Source: Zygnema cylindricum (lineage: Eukaryota; Streptophyta; Zygnematophyceae; Zygnematales; Zygnemataceae). Taken from it: 27,715 bases of DNA. The notes under the pieces are model-generated. The model searched no databases. It saw only the letters and a list, made by a program, of their open reading frames with translations, and was not told the DNA's origin. This document shows, in pieces, positions 1 to 10,057 of this stretch. The stretch covers positions 1 through 27,715 of the forward strand of contig JBBHKE010003026.1 of assembly GCA_037447655.1 (NCBI GenBank). Reading direction: 5' to 3'. Position numbers and translations under genes: made by a program. Every line of letters starts with the position of its first letter. Position 1 is the first letter of the stretch.

Positions 1-485
1 CACTGACACTTTGTTGCGTCGAGTCCGGTTGAGAAACCATATGGAGGGTTGTCATTCTTAAGAAAATGTTAACTCCACCTCTTGTATCTTGTTCACTTCT
101 TGTACATGTCTTGCAATACCAACATCTTAGTTCTACTCAAACCTAAATCTACACCAAGAAAAAGCCAAATGCCAACGAGCTTGGCCGTGTGTCGTGCTAT
201 AAATCACATGTTATCTTTGCCATTTAAATATCGTCGTATTATCATCAAAAATGTAAAGCTGCTTCCAATCACAATCCTTTTGAACCACTCCGAGAGTATG
301 CAAGAGAATTAGTAAAATCACATGTAAAACCCACACACTTTCTTGCTGGATTTTTACTAAGCTACCAAACATCTTTACTACAATGTTTGGCATTATTATG
401 ACCTCCGCGAACTATTAGAAATGATACGTTTAACTACACTAAACTATGTACTTCGATGTGGCTCAACATGGACCATCACCCTTGC
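1..485. other. Unassigned left flank
   Basis: No recognisable gene, RNA or repeat. Short open frames occur on both strands, but they overlap one another and show no family motif. The base composition is AT-rich, in contrast to the more GC-rich retroelement that starts near 486. Confidence 0.5.
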
Positions 486-1257
486 CCCCGGATCTTCTTC
501 CACTATTGAGGTCCTTCGAGCTCTCCACCCCCCTACCCCTTCCCCTTTACCCCCTTCCATCCACGCCTTTGAGCCCTCTAAGAGTTCTACTTTGGACCGG
601 GAGGTTTTCATTAAGGCTCTTAGCTCTTCTCCTCACCTTTCAGCGGGGGCCCCTAGGGCACAGTGAATGAGTTGTTTCGTGATGTTTTGCCCCCTGAATC
701 GGGTGCCCGAGGGTTCGATGTGTTATTTCGAGTATATTCTCTTATTACTAGTGGGGATGTTCCCCCTCGGATTTGTGATCTTCTCACGGCGTCCCTCCTT
801 GTGGCAATCACCAAACCTAATGGTGGGATCCGCCCTATTGCCGTGGGAGAGGTTTTATATAGATTGGTGGCTCGTGGGATATGTCTCCAACTCCAACCAG
901 CTTTCCATGATTATTTTTCTCCTCATCAGTTTGGAGTGGCCACGAAAGGGGGTTGTGAGGCCGTGGTCCACGGGATTCGGGCTTTGTTCGATGTACATCC
1001 GGATTGGTTGGTCCTTCAGGTCGACGTTTCCAATGCCTTTAATACAGTGGATCGCAACGTGATTTTTTCAGAGCTTATGGCGGCTCCATCTCCGATTGTC
1101 CAATTATTCCCCTTTGTGAGGGCTTTCTATTCTTTGACAAGCAACCTTTCCTTCTCGACCGATGGTGATCTCATTCCTCTCTCCTCTGCTACTCGCACTC
1201 GTTCTAGCTACTGTTATCCCCCGGGTTTCAGACGGTTTCGCCTTCCAGTGATCTCTA
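486..1257 (+). pseudogene. Non-LTR reverse transcriptase, N-terminal half, frameshifted
   Basis: Two reading frames together resemble the start of a non-LTR RT. A Pro-rich stretch (residues like LHPPTPSPLPP) and LDREVFIKAL lie at about 510-650. After a frameshift near 640-660 comes the RT proper: a motif reading TKPNGGIRPIAVGE at about 810-850, HQFGVATKGGCEAVVHGIR at about 925-985, and LQVDVSNAFNTVDR at about 1013-1055, which contains the first catalytic Asp. The frame goes out of phase at about 1200-1258, and the YADD motif and thumb never appear, so a central deletion is likely. Family assignment is firm; the exact boundaries of the frameshift and deletion are not. Confidence 0.75.
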
Positions 1258-2229
1258 TTGAACGCGTTATGTTCTCTTCCTCCCCATGCCCTAGCGGATG
1301 TGCCAATTTTCTCCACCCTTGTTACAAAATCTGTTGAGCGTGTTCAGGAATCGACCTCTGATCGGGTTGTCGCCGCCATTAAATCTGACCTTCTCAAGGC
1401 GCTTCCCTCCGATTCTTCGCGTGCTTGTCTTCTCTCTTGTGGTGGACCTGGATCTAGGTCTTGGCTTTTGACTACACCGATTTTGTCTACTCTCCGATTC
1501 TCACCGGCTCAGTTCACCACCGCCCTTCGATTTCGCCTTGGCCTTCCCCATCCTCCTTTACTTGGCTCTCTTGTTTGTGCGTGTGGTCGCGTCTTGGGGC
1601 CCGATGGTGTCCACTTGCTTCATTGCTCCCATGGAGGAGATTTGATCCAGGCGCACGACACTATTTGCGATGCCGTTGCGACTATCGCTTTAGAGGGGGG
1701 CTTTTCTGTGCGTCGGGAGGTTTCTCATATTATTCCCAAGCGTCGGATCGATGTTGTTTTGCTTGATGTTGCCCGTCGCATCTTCTGTGATATTGTTTTG
1801 GCGAATCCTACTTCAACTTCAGTTGTTGGTCAGGCGGCTCGACATGTTGGGGTGGCGGCTCGTGATGCCGCTAAGGTGAAGGAGTGTGATTATGCCCACC
1901 CGGACCCTATGGATGAGTTTATTCCAATGGCGGTCGAGATCTTTGGTTGTTTGGGTGTTGCAATGGACGAGTTTCTCCGTACTTGCGCTCGACGTGCTTT
2001 CGAGCGCCGAGGACCTAGGAGCCCTCCTTCTTCGGTCCTTACTTCTTTTTATCATCAACGCTTATCTGTGGCTTTACAACGAGTGCAAGCTTCTATTCTC
2101 CTCCGATCGGCTGTTACGGCTATGGATTGTCGTCGGGTTCCGGAACTCCCTCAACGTGCTCCCCCGGGATGGGGGGATTACGGGGTTGCTTTTCGTAGTT
2201 ATTTAATTGGGTTAGGGTTGGGGTTGTAG
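1258..2229 (+). pseudogene. Non-LTR element C-terminal part: zinc knuckle and RLE-like endonuclease
   Basis: An uninterrupted frame of about 320 codons. It includes a Cys/His cluster LVCACGRVLGPDGVHLLHC (CxC, then HxxHC) at about 1567-1625. Next comes a region whose spaced residues resemble a restriction-enzyme-like nuclease: RRID at about 1741-1752, CDIVLANP at about 1786-1809 and AKVKECDY at about 1870-1893, the last resembling the K..KY motif of RLE elements. The protein ends in a Gly/Leu tail at the TAG at 2227. The ATG at 1258 is probably not a real start, because this is the distal part of a longer polyprotein fused out of frame to the RT half. It could still be translated if driven from elsewhere. 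The nuclease call rests on motif spacing only. Confidence 0.6.
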
Positions 2230-2450
2230 TTTTGGTTTTGTCAGTTGCCGTGCTTTTCATTTTGCGTCTGGGTGCCTTTATTTTCCTTGTTGTTTTTTTT
2301 TTTTTTTTGTTGTGCTGTTATTTTATTCCCCTGCTGGTAGTTTTTCAGTTTCGGCCATGCCACCCCTTTTGTACCCTCGAACTCAGATGGTTTACCATCG
2401 TGCTTTTTAATTTATCATGCATTTTTTTTTATTATTATTATTTATTTACT
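2230..2450 (+). other. 3' tail of the non-LTR element with hairpin
   Basis: Non-coding T-rich tail. It carries a small perfect hairpin, GATGG-TTTA-CCATC, at 2386-2399, followed by a GTGCTTTTTAAT stretch. The same hairpin and flanks recur at 2944 and in weaker form at 3067, marking this as the element's 3' UTR. Confidence 0.6.
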
Positions 2451-2759
2451 TAATTACTGTCATTAACACTAATTTGTCATTTTGGGTCAAATAAACACTA
2501 GTTGCAATAGGAGGAATTGACTCTAATTGTGATGCGCACGGTAGGAAAACGCACATCAATTCGAGCTCCATTTGCATAAAAAAATCTTCACTTAGCAGGG
2601 TAAGTACACACATGCAATTATTGCTAATACTGCCAACAATCACTGTACAATCGTCCAAAAGATGTTATAACCATACACTGTGATAGAAGGTTTCTACTTT
2701 CGGAGGGTTAGATGGATAGTTTTTGTTTGGATGTAATTTCAGTATTAGTTTAATATATG

Positions 2760-3090
2760 TCGTTCGACGTCTATTGTTAGTTTACCCTTGTTTGTTGGAT
2801 TTTGCTTTTTTGGGTGTTTTCGACTTTCCTGCCATCCTTTCGTATTTTCGTAGTTTTTGCCTTGAATTTCCCTTCTGTTTATTCCCTTGTTATTTGGGTT
2901 TTCAGTTTTAGCAATGCTACTTCCTTTTGTTCTTATAGACTCAGATGGTTTACCATCGCGCTTTTTAATAAAGTCGGCCACAGTTTTTCTACATATTTCT
3001 CTCATATCTATTTCCATATACCTCCTGTTGTTTTGGCTTTCCATTTCTTTAGATCCCATGTATCACATGGTTTACCATCACATCTTCGTA
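2760..3090 (+). repeat. Two diverged tail copies of the same non-LTR family
   Basis: About 2780-2975 aligns by eye with 2290-2420: a T-rich run, CAGTTTTAGCAATGC against CAGTTTCGGCCATGC, then ACTCAGATGGTTTACCATCG and CGCTTTTTAAT. A second, poorer copy lies at about 2990-3090 with ATGG-TTTA-CCAT at 3067-3078. Both lack coding sequence, as expected for 5'-truncated insertions of a non-LTR element. Confidence 0.55.
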
Positions 3091-3099
3091 ATGAAGCTT

Positions 3100-4400
3100 A
3101 GTCTGACCTTACTACAATTTCTTGCAAGTAGCGCCACTGACGAGTGATACACAAGATGCAAATCACAAAGAAACATGCACACTGAGCCACAGTCACAAAC
3201 TTATTATCATCATTCAAAAATCATCGACAAAGAAACATTCTGCATCTAACAATTCTATGCATTAAAAAGCACGCATACATGGGCTAAGACCATTACTTTG
3301 CCTTACTAACTTGAGAACACTAGCCAGCACCAAAAAGTACACCTAGAAGCACCAATCAAAGAATTAGCCAAGCCTTCGAACTCAAACTTGCTATCGAATA
3401 GACATCACCTTCAGCTACTGATAGAAATTCATTGATAAACTTCACTGTTTGATTTGTCAAAGTACGTACCATCTACCACCCACTATCCCCATCAGTTAAC
3501 AGTTTCAAAAGTCAAATCCCAACATACTTGCCGGTCTCCACAAAACAACCTCTTTTCTGGTATAGCCTTGAAGAAGATAGAAAGTGAATGGTGCACCATT
3601 AAAATTCAGGCAGTAAAAATGGAAGGCAGAATCTCAATTTCAGTGACAGGCATGGAAAATGTCATCAGAAAAAAAAAAAAACGAAGGATCATCATCACAG
3701 CAATGTTTTCCTTAAACATTCACACAATAACCAAACGTCTTCATCTTCTTTCCATGCATCGCAATACACATGTACTTAATAGTCAATACCAAAAAAGTCA
3801 TATCAATGAACAATGTATATCGTCAGATGTTGCAATTTTAAAGCATGCAAAAATTCTTTCCTTCCTCATCCCTCTTTTCCTTACCTTCGTCACTGCAGTC
3901 ACACCTCAATTAGCCACATTTTAAGAAAATATTTATGACATAACCCTCCAGACTAAAATGTCAGAATTCACTAAAAAAAAACAACAATTGACTTCAAAAC
4001 AACAACCACCAACTTAAAAAAAAGAGACCCAGAAGATATGAAAGACCGAGAAGGATTCAAAGTAATCATTTGATTTCAGGTCACTTTAGTGACAATCTTA
4101 AGAGACAATTTGCCACTTTGGTCATTACAAAAACAACCGATTCTATACATCATACTTATAACACTTAAACAGGTTCCTAATAAAAAACTGACAACACTTA
4201 CCTAACCTTCTGGCCGAATTTTTCCAAGTAGTTCTTTCCATAACTGTATACAAATGTAACTTACAAGAGTCCCAAAAGAACCAAAGTCCCAGTTTAAGCA
4301 AAAGCACGATTAAAATCTACCTATAGTAATCTCCGACAAGACAAGACATAATATCTGACAAAGACAAAAATTATCACCAATTATCACATTAATACCCTAT
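3100..4400. other. Non-coding stretch downstream of the REF gene
   Basis: AT-rich DNA with A runs. An open frame of 156 codons at 3454-3924 (plus) has no recognisable motif and a composition like translated non-coding DNA. The part next to 4400 should include the 3' UTR of the minus-strand REF gene, but I see no clear AATAAA on that strand. Confidence 0.4.
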
Positions 4401-6806
4401 TTACTCCGTTTTCTTGCCTTTCAATACGGAATCCACATCGGCCTTTACTGTCTTTGCGATTTCGTGAACCGGGACCTCTGGAAGGTAATAAGCGACTGAC
4501 TTTACCACAGGAATATCCTTACTTTTAACATAATCTGCAACATGGTTGTATTTTTTTCCCGCAAATACTGCCGTAGGCATTGAAAGTTTCACAAATTGAG
4601 GAGCCAAAGGTAAAGCCAAAAATGCCTTCCAACCCAAATAGCCGTAACCTTTTGCTCCTTCAAAAAGATCCTTACTAGTCTTCTCTAAAGTCTCCGGGGT
4701 AGACTTCGCCGCATCGTAAACTTCGAAAGTTTTGGACTTCACATAACCGGGAGTATACTCGTCTAAAAGTTTAAGTATGACGTCCACCTAGAAAGACAAA
4801 AAGACAAAACAAACGGAGAACAAGGAAAAAACTTTAGAAACATCCTTTCAATCTCCAAACCTTTCGGTCATTTCAACTATGACAAACCCGTACTGCATTC
4901 AGTAAGGGATTGCAAGGCAATTCCAAGCGTTTACGCACTTTTGAACTATGTGTGACACCAGGCATCATCCCACTCTCTCTCACCCTCTCCATCTTCTCTC
5001 AATCCCTCTCTATCTTTCCCTCTCCCTCCTCTCTCTATCTCTCCCTCTATTTCTCAATATCCCCCTCACTCCCCACCCAAACTTCACTCTCCTCCCTTAC
5101 CCCCATTCTCCCCCACCCACACCCACTCCGTCCACATTTTCACTAACGAACTTCCCCGCCCAGGCCACCCCCTCGCCCTCTCACTCCCTCTCCCTCCCTC
5201 TCCCTCCATCCACCTTTTCATCCACCAACTTGAGCAATCCATAAGACTGAAGCGTGTCCTCAAACTTAAAACAACCCCAAAAACTGTCTTCGCAATTCCC
5301 TCTCTCCCCCCCTTCATCCATCTATTCATCCAAGAGCTTCCCCCGTAGCGCCCCCCTCACCCCTCCCTCCACCCCTCCCTCCACCCCTCCCTCCACCTCT
5401 TCCTCCCCCCCTCTCCCAACCCCTCCCTTCACCTTTGCATCCACAAACTTCAACAATTCATCAGGCTTATCCTCAAACTTGGAGTAGACTGGTCCTACGA
5501 CGGTCTTCACTGTTCCCTCCACTCGGTCGAGCCCCGGCTTCAAGACTCCAGAGCTCTCCTTGGCGGTCTCATAAAGAGTCGTCAGATACGCCCACGTCCT
5601 TATGAATGCCACACGGAAGAATCCGAGGTACTTCAGATCCGGTCCCTACACGACAAGAAAAGGAAAAGGACAAAAGAAGAGGGGTTCACATGTCAGTATA
5701 GGAAAAACTCGAAGGAAACCCTAAGAAATGAAGGTAGGAAGGCTTACATATCAAAAAAGTATTTAAAAATAGGTTTCACATGTTCGGACAAAAGAGAACT
5801 AAAAAAGCAGCCTGACGCACAAAAAAAGAAAAACAAAAAAAAAAGTTTCAAATGGGTCAGTCTAAAAATGACCAAAGGAAACCTTCAGGGAACCAAAGTA
5901 CTTAAAATTTAGCCCCTAAGCTTACACATAACAGAAAAAAAAAAAAAAACAAGCTTCACATTGTTGGTACAAAAAACTAAGTCATACCAAAAATAAAAAA
6001 GTTTCATATGACAGGATAAAAGCGGCTAAAAGGAAACCAAGGTGGTTTGGTCCGCACATAACACAAAAGAAAAAAACAAGTTAATAAAGTTCCGCATTAT
6101 CAGTGCAAAAATACTACAGAACAGCCTGAAATACCAAAAAAAAAAAAAAAATTGTGAATGTCAGATGAAAATGTCTAAAAGTAGATACTACAAAACATGA
6201 CATAAGAGAACAGAAAAAATTGAGAACATACACATTTTCTAACAGAAATTCCAACCTTATCGACAAAACAAAATAAACCAACATACACCAAATAAAGTTT
6301 CCCATGCCAGTTTAATAAAAGCCGGCAAAGCAGGACATGTTTCAAACTTTCCGCCGTAAATAATAGACCAATTAAAGTATTAATAACAGGCTTGAATAAT
6401 ATAGAGCCTAAAATACTTAATATTTAACTACAGTTTGAACCCGATTCAAAGTGAAGTAATTACAAAAATACTCAAAATCGCGGAAATGATCCACGCTACG
6501 TGAAAATCTTGCCGGAAACACCAAAAAATTACTTAAAGTTCATAAAAACCAGATTAATCGGCGAAAAATAATTACAAAAAGAATAGAATAACTGCAAACA
6601 AATAATCTCCACAATATTTGAACCAATCAACAAGAACAAAAAGCGTTCAAGGCCATTAAACCAGAATTAAAACTTCCTCATGTTTCTTCAAAAATACATG
6701 AGAACAAGCAACCAAAAAAAAAAAAAAAAAGGAAAAAGGAAAAAAAGTAAATTAGAAAAAGGAACCAGAGTTATAAGAAACTCACAAAAGATGTTGCTTC
6801 GGCCAT
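4401..6806 (-). CDS. REF/SRPP-family (lipid-droplet-associated) protein, three exons
   Basis: Members of this plant family coat lipid droplets or rubber particles. Proposed exons on the minus strand: 6806-6786, 5645-5433 and 4787-4401, giving 206 residues, near the usual 200-240. Exon 2 carries the family core: PDLKYLGFFRVA, then LKPGLDRVEGTVKTVVGPVY, then KPDELLKFVDAK. Exon 3 carries GWKAFLALPLAPQF, PTAVFAGKKYN and YLPEVPVHEIAK, and ends at TAA (4403-4401). Splice signals: acceptor TGTAG|GGACC at 5646, donor AAG|GTGAAG at 5432 and acceptor TTCTAG|GTGGAC at 4788, all phase 0. The junction ...FVDAK|VDVIL... matches the family. Exon 1 (seven residues, MAEATSF, donor GTGAGT at 6785) is the weakest part: a TATA-like palindrome lies only 23-38 bases upstream of its ATG. 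No signal peptide or membrane span is visible. It is the only apparently functional host gene in the window. Confidence 0.8.
4788..5432 (-). repeat. REF intron 2 with decayed copies of the exon 2 end
   Basis: On the gene's sense strand the intron is very rich in G and A. It contains three degraded copies of the 3' border of exon 2: about 5311-5344 (KLLDE, stop, MDEGG), about 5209-5303 (IAKTVFGVV, shift, KFEDT...LLKLVDEKVDGG) and about 5128-5157 (GKFVSENVDG). The best copy aligns over some 95 bases and keeps the AAG|GTGGAT donor-like site. Between them lie GA-rich simple repeats, including three exact 12-bp units at 5359-5394 (sense strand, GGAGGGAGGGGT). The many GGG tracts could form G-quadruplexes. 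Confidence 0.6.
5646..6785 (-). repeat. REF intron 1 with imperfect tandem units
   Basis: On the plus strand, 5660-6350 is built of A runs alternating with a degenerate motif, roughly GTTTCACATGTCAG followed by A-rich sequence; I count six to eight units. Two units, near 5878-5945 and 6038-6080, also contain a stretch resembling the exon 2 start and acceptor (for example GGAACCAAAGTACTT against GGAATCCGAGGTACTT in the exon). Because the region is A-rich, this similarity is less certain than that in intron 2. Confidence 0.45.
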
Positions 6807-6828
6807 AACTGCACTTAACAATAAAAGC

Positions 6829-6844
6829 TACTTTTATAAAAGTA
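6829..6844 (-). promoter_or_regulatory. Palindromic TATA-like box upstream of the REF gene
   Basis: A perfect 16-bp palindrome, TACTTTTATAAAAGTA, contains a good TATA box on the minus strand. It ends 22 bases before the proposed ATG at 6806. That would leave almost no 5' UTR, so either the start lies elsewhere or the box is not the main promoter. Confidence 0.3.
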
Positions 6845-7231
6845 CAGAAGAAAGAACTAAAAACCACTGCTACAGTAAGTAAGGGAAAATAGAGCACAAA
6901 TACTGAAAAACCACTGCTGCAGAATGTCAAGAGGAATACTGTAGAAGCAAAAGTGTCAAAAGTGTCAATCAATCAATCTGTTGCAACACATATTCCTGGC
7001 AGCAGAGATTTAGTAAAACTTTTCAATGGCTTGATGCTGCTGAGAAACGACAAAGTTCTACAGAAACGACAAATTGACACGCAGAGGATCTATGGTCACA
7101 GTTCAGAGGCTGGTCTGTTTGCAGCCGACGTTGGAGCTTGAACTCCGGTTAAAACCTGCGAATCCCGTAAAAGTGGTCCACTTTTAACCCAAGGATCAAA
7201 ATCTGTTACGTGTCAGCAAGAGCTGCAATGA
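6845..7231. other. Unassigned, possible REF promoter region
   Basis: AT-rich, without a convincing gene. It lies directly upstream of the proposed REF start, so it should contain promoter sequence. I could not identify individual sites. Confidence 0.35.
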
Positions 7232-7329
7232 GAACTACAGTACAATGCTACGTTTTTCGCTGACGTCTGAGCTTTAAGTATCGGTCAGACCGAAAATAAA
7301 GGAATTCGAATAATACTGTACTGTAGTTC
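7232..7329. repeat. Small inverted-repeat element
   Basis: A perfect 12-bp inverted repeat: GAACTACAGTAC at 7232-7243 and its complement at 7318-7329. Similarity continues inward (ACAATGCTA against ACAGTATTA). The 98-bp unit resembles a tiny MITE or hairpin element. No clear target duplication is visible. Confidence 0.4.
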
Positions 7330-8334
7330 AAACCATAGGTTTAATGTGCGACAAATAATGGAAACCCTATATAGTATATACTTTGTTTACGTATACTGTA
7401 GCGTTTCTATTTTTTTTTTGGACATGCTCACACTTACGAAAAGTCGAAAAAATCGGGAATTCTATATGCGGTCAGCACGTATTATATAAGTGTGCTATAC
7501 GCGAAATATGGTAAAGTACGCGTATTGACGGGCAACGCTTATAGCTTTCCCAATTGTTTTCGCAGATTTAATTTACATCCATAATTCAATGAGATCTGCT
7601 GAAAATATTTTATTCGCAAATTGATGGCCAGGAAGCTTCAGCTGAAGCAAAAGTTTGTTAGAAAAAGTAGAGCTTTAGTCATAAGGTATGACACGTGGAT
7701 GGTATGAAATGGCTGTCAACTCCACAAAAATGGGAACAGACTCCTCCTGCATTCGAGGACATTCGGATTCTCCTCTCTGCTTACCTGGAAATATCGCGAG
7801 CCACTTCGGAAAGATGGCGAAGGTGTTCACACAAGACAAAAGTACATAAAATCACACGAGTCGGCTTTTATCATCTATCCTTGTAGGCCAGCTACACATG
7901 CAAGAACTGGATTTACTAGTTACGGCAAGAAATCACTGTCATCGTACATAAAAGTGTGCGATCCGTACAATTTTCTTGAGGAAAAACGCCAATTACAGAT
8001 CCCGTCATTTGTCATGGTATATAACACAAACAGTGCCGAGGTTGCGTTCACACATAAGTCAGCTTCAGCAAAGGCCGGAACTACCAGTTTTCATTTTTTT
8101 ATGAATCTTTGGAACTTAAGAGTATCGAGCCATTGCGAATAGTTGCAAATGAAAACAGTGCATCGTGATCAGATATGTTTCGCTACAGCAACTTACATAT
8201 CGTAAGAAATGGAGAGTACCGATATTGAATTGTAACGATTCGTCAATTGTGTTGCCACAACTGTACAGTACACCGTGAATCGTTATTAGACTAAAGAAAT
8301 TATTAGTATCAATAATAAATTAGTGTCATTGATG
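7330..8334. other. Unassigned intergenic stretch
   Basis: Short frames only (62-63 codons at 7695 and 7954), without motifs. CTACAGTA/TACTGTA-type words recur at 7318 and 7394. Nothing else was recognised. Confidence 0.4.
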
Positions 8335-8342
8335 CTAATTTG
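8335..8342. repeat. hAT target-site duplication, left copy
   Basis: CTAATTTG, repeated exactly at 8724-8731 directly after the right terminal repeat. Confidence 0.85.
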
Positions 8343-8723
8343 TAGTGTTGGGTATCGGGTAGTTTCATATCGCGATAATTTCGATATTCGATATATCGAA
8401 TATCGATCGAGCAAAGTCCTCGATATATCGTACCGCGACCAACATAAATTATCGCGATATATATCGCAAAAATGAGTGTCCGTACAGATACCGTACATGG
8501 AGCGTACGGTTAACCGTACGCAAAATCGTACGGACCCCCCCCCCCCCCCCCAGAGGGCCCGAGACAAGGGGGGGGGGGGGGGGGCTTCTTGGAAAAAAAA
8601 ATCAAGAAAAAAAAAATCTGGATATTTAGCTTCTCCGTACATGGTCTCGATATATCGATTATCGGGTACCTAAAATTCGATATATATCAAATATCGGCAA
8701 TAGGTCCTCGATACCCAACACTA
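8343..8723. mobile_element. Non-autonomous hAT element (MITE), 381 bp
   Basis: Terminal inverted repeats TAGTGTTGGGTATCG (8343-8357) and its complement (8709-8723) are flanked by an exact 8-bp duplication, CTAATTTG (8335-8342 and 8724-8731). This is the signature of hAT transposition. There is no transposase. The interior is highly structured: a 26-bp perfect palindrome at 8381-8406, a 20-bp perfect palindrome at 8502-8521, several CGATATATCG words, and 17 C (8535-8551) facing 17 G (8568-8584). Confidence 0.85.
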
Positions 8724-8731
8724 CTAATTTG

Positions 8732-9160
8732 TGTATCAATACCATCGTCAAAAAAATGTGTAATTCTAATTTCCCCTTAACGCTGATTTAGGTGTATATG
8801 ATCCGCCGTCATGACATACACGTTAAAATAGGTAGAAGTACAAAACTTGACAATCCGTACCACGTCTCGTCCTTCCATTGAAATGAATCCATAATTCTTA
8901 TTTAGGTTTGCGGATGAACAATCATTACGCCATTCATACTTATACACTAAAATAGGTACCAATTTATTCTAAGCGCAGTTCTTTATGTAACCAACATGAG
9001 TAAACAACAATTTCCGTAGAATTTTAGGTAACTAAGTACAATGATGTACGAACAACCACCCTCCGTACACCAGACTATTCAATAAATACGTACTGTGACA
9101 CCATTGATGCTAATTCACAAGAACCGTAATTAACGTCACGGAACTCCATTGCAAACAAAC
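8732..9160. other. Unassigned gap before the gypsy element
   Basis: No coding signal. If the gypsy element at right were complete, its remaining integrase and 3' LTR would lie here, but nothing matches the LTR start at 14231. The words CATTGATGCTAATT (about 9103-9116) repeat the flank of the hAT element. Confidence 0.4.
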
Positions 9161-10010
9161 CTAAACATACCTAAACATTTCTTCCAGTAAACGGTTCATC
9201 TTTTCAGTATGTCCATTTGTCTGAGGATGATAAGAGGTACTCATTTTTAATTCAGTGCCTAAGTTTTGGTGCAATTCTTTCCAAAATGCAGATGTAAATT
9301 TAGTATCCCTATCACTGACTATATACAAGGGAACTCTATGATGTCTGACCACGTCGTCAAAATATAACTTTGCAATATCTACAACTGTAGTTTTACAAGG
9401 GATAAATATTGCCATTTTACTGAACGTATCGACTACGACCATGATATTATCATTTATTCTAGATGTAGCTGGCAACCTGACAATAAAATCCGTAATGACA
9501 GATTCCCATGGTCTTTTGGGGAAATCTAAAGGTTTTAAGAGACCTCTAGGTTTTTGGTTACTAGGTTTACTCTGTTGCCAAGGGACACAACTTTCTACAT
9601 GTTTTGATACCTCTTTTGCCATCCCGGGCCAAAACAACCAAATTCTGCAACGGACTAAGAGTTTTATCACAACCCAGATGTCCTAAATACTCATGGGCTT
9701 CTTGTAAAAGTTGTTTTTTTAGGTCTCGCACTTCAGGAATGCATAATCTATCCCCTCTTTGCAAATACAGTAAACCATCCTCTATTTTAAAGTGTTTGAC
9801 ATGCATCTCATTCAATGGGTTAGAATTCCCTCCCCTTATATTATTGCATATCACAGCAAAATAAAGATTTTCATCATAACCATTTCTAATAGCATCTAAA
9901 AAGAATTCATCTCGAACCACCACAATCATTTCAAAACATCTACTTAAAGGATTTGCGACTACATTTGTTTTTCTATGAATATGTTTGACATTTAATTTGG
10001 AATATGCCAA
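9161..10010 (-). pseudogene. Gypsy integrase, frameshifted and truncated
   Basis: The frame at 10010-9567 holds the RNase H tail and the zinc-binding N-terminus (AHEYLGHLGCDKT). The overlapping frame at 9670-9161 holds SCVPWQQSKP and the catalytic core: WESVITDFIVRLP (first Asp), YIVSDRDTKFTSAFW (second Asp) and YHPQTNGHTEKMNRLLEE (Glu). The three acidic residues are all present, but the N-terminal domain and core are in different frames. The protein stops just after the core, so the C-terminal domain is missing. Confidence 0.75.
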
Positions 10011-10057
10011 TTTCTACATCCACCTAACCTGTCTGCCAGTCATAATCTGTGCATCAC

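Larger units (their letters stand above)
486..2450 (+). mobile_element. Defective non-LTR retrotransposon, RT plus RLE-type endonuclease
   Basis: The segment holds the N-terminal half of a reverse transcriptase, then a C-terminal zinc-knuckle and endonuclease-like region, then a T-rich 3' tail. No LTRs are seen. The coding part is markedly more GC-rich than both flanks. The RT half and the C-terminal half are in different frames, and the catalytic middle of RT is absent, so the copy cannot move on its own. The 3' tail runs from the stop at 2229 through T runs near 2290 and ends near the AT-rich stretch at 2420-2450. The left limit is uncertain. The arrangement RT, then CCHC, then RLE without an upstream APE domain resembles early-branching (R2/NeSL-like) non-LTR clades; that placement is inference. 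Confidence 0.75.

Noticed and set aside
1104-1316. A minus-strand protein of 70 residues
   Set aside because: It is antisense to the RT frame of the non-LTR element and has no motif of its own.
3454-3924. A 156-codon gene on the plus strand
   Set aside because: No motif; the composition is like translated non-coding DNA with Lys runs from poly-A; no splice or promoter context.
5084-5329. Trp/Arg/Gly-rich small proteins (and Ser/Pro-rich ones on the plus strand)
   Set aside because: They are readings of the GA-rich intron repeats of the REF gene. The recognisable REF-like pieces in them are decayed exon copies, not a separate gene.
6114-6972. Minus-strand frames of 63 and 94 codons rich in Phe and Leu
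   Set aside because: They are products of A-rich intron and upstream sequence read in reverse; the proposed REF exon 1 uses a different frame at 6806.
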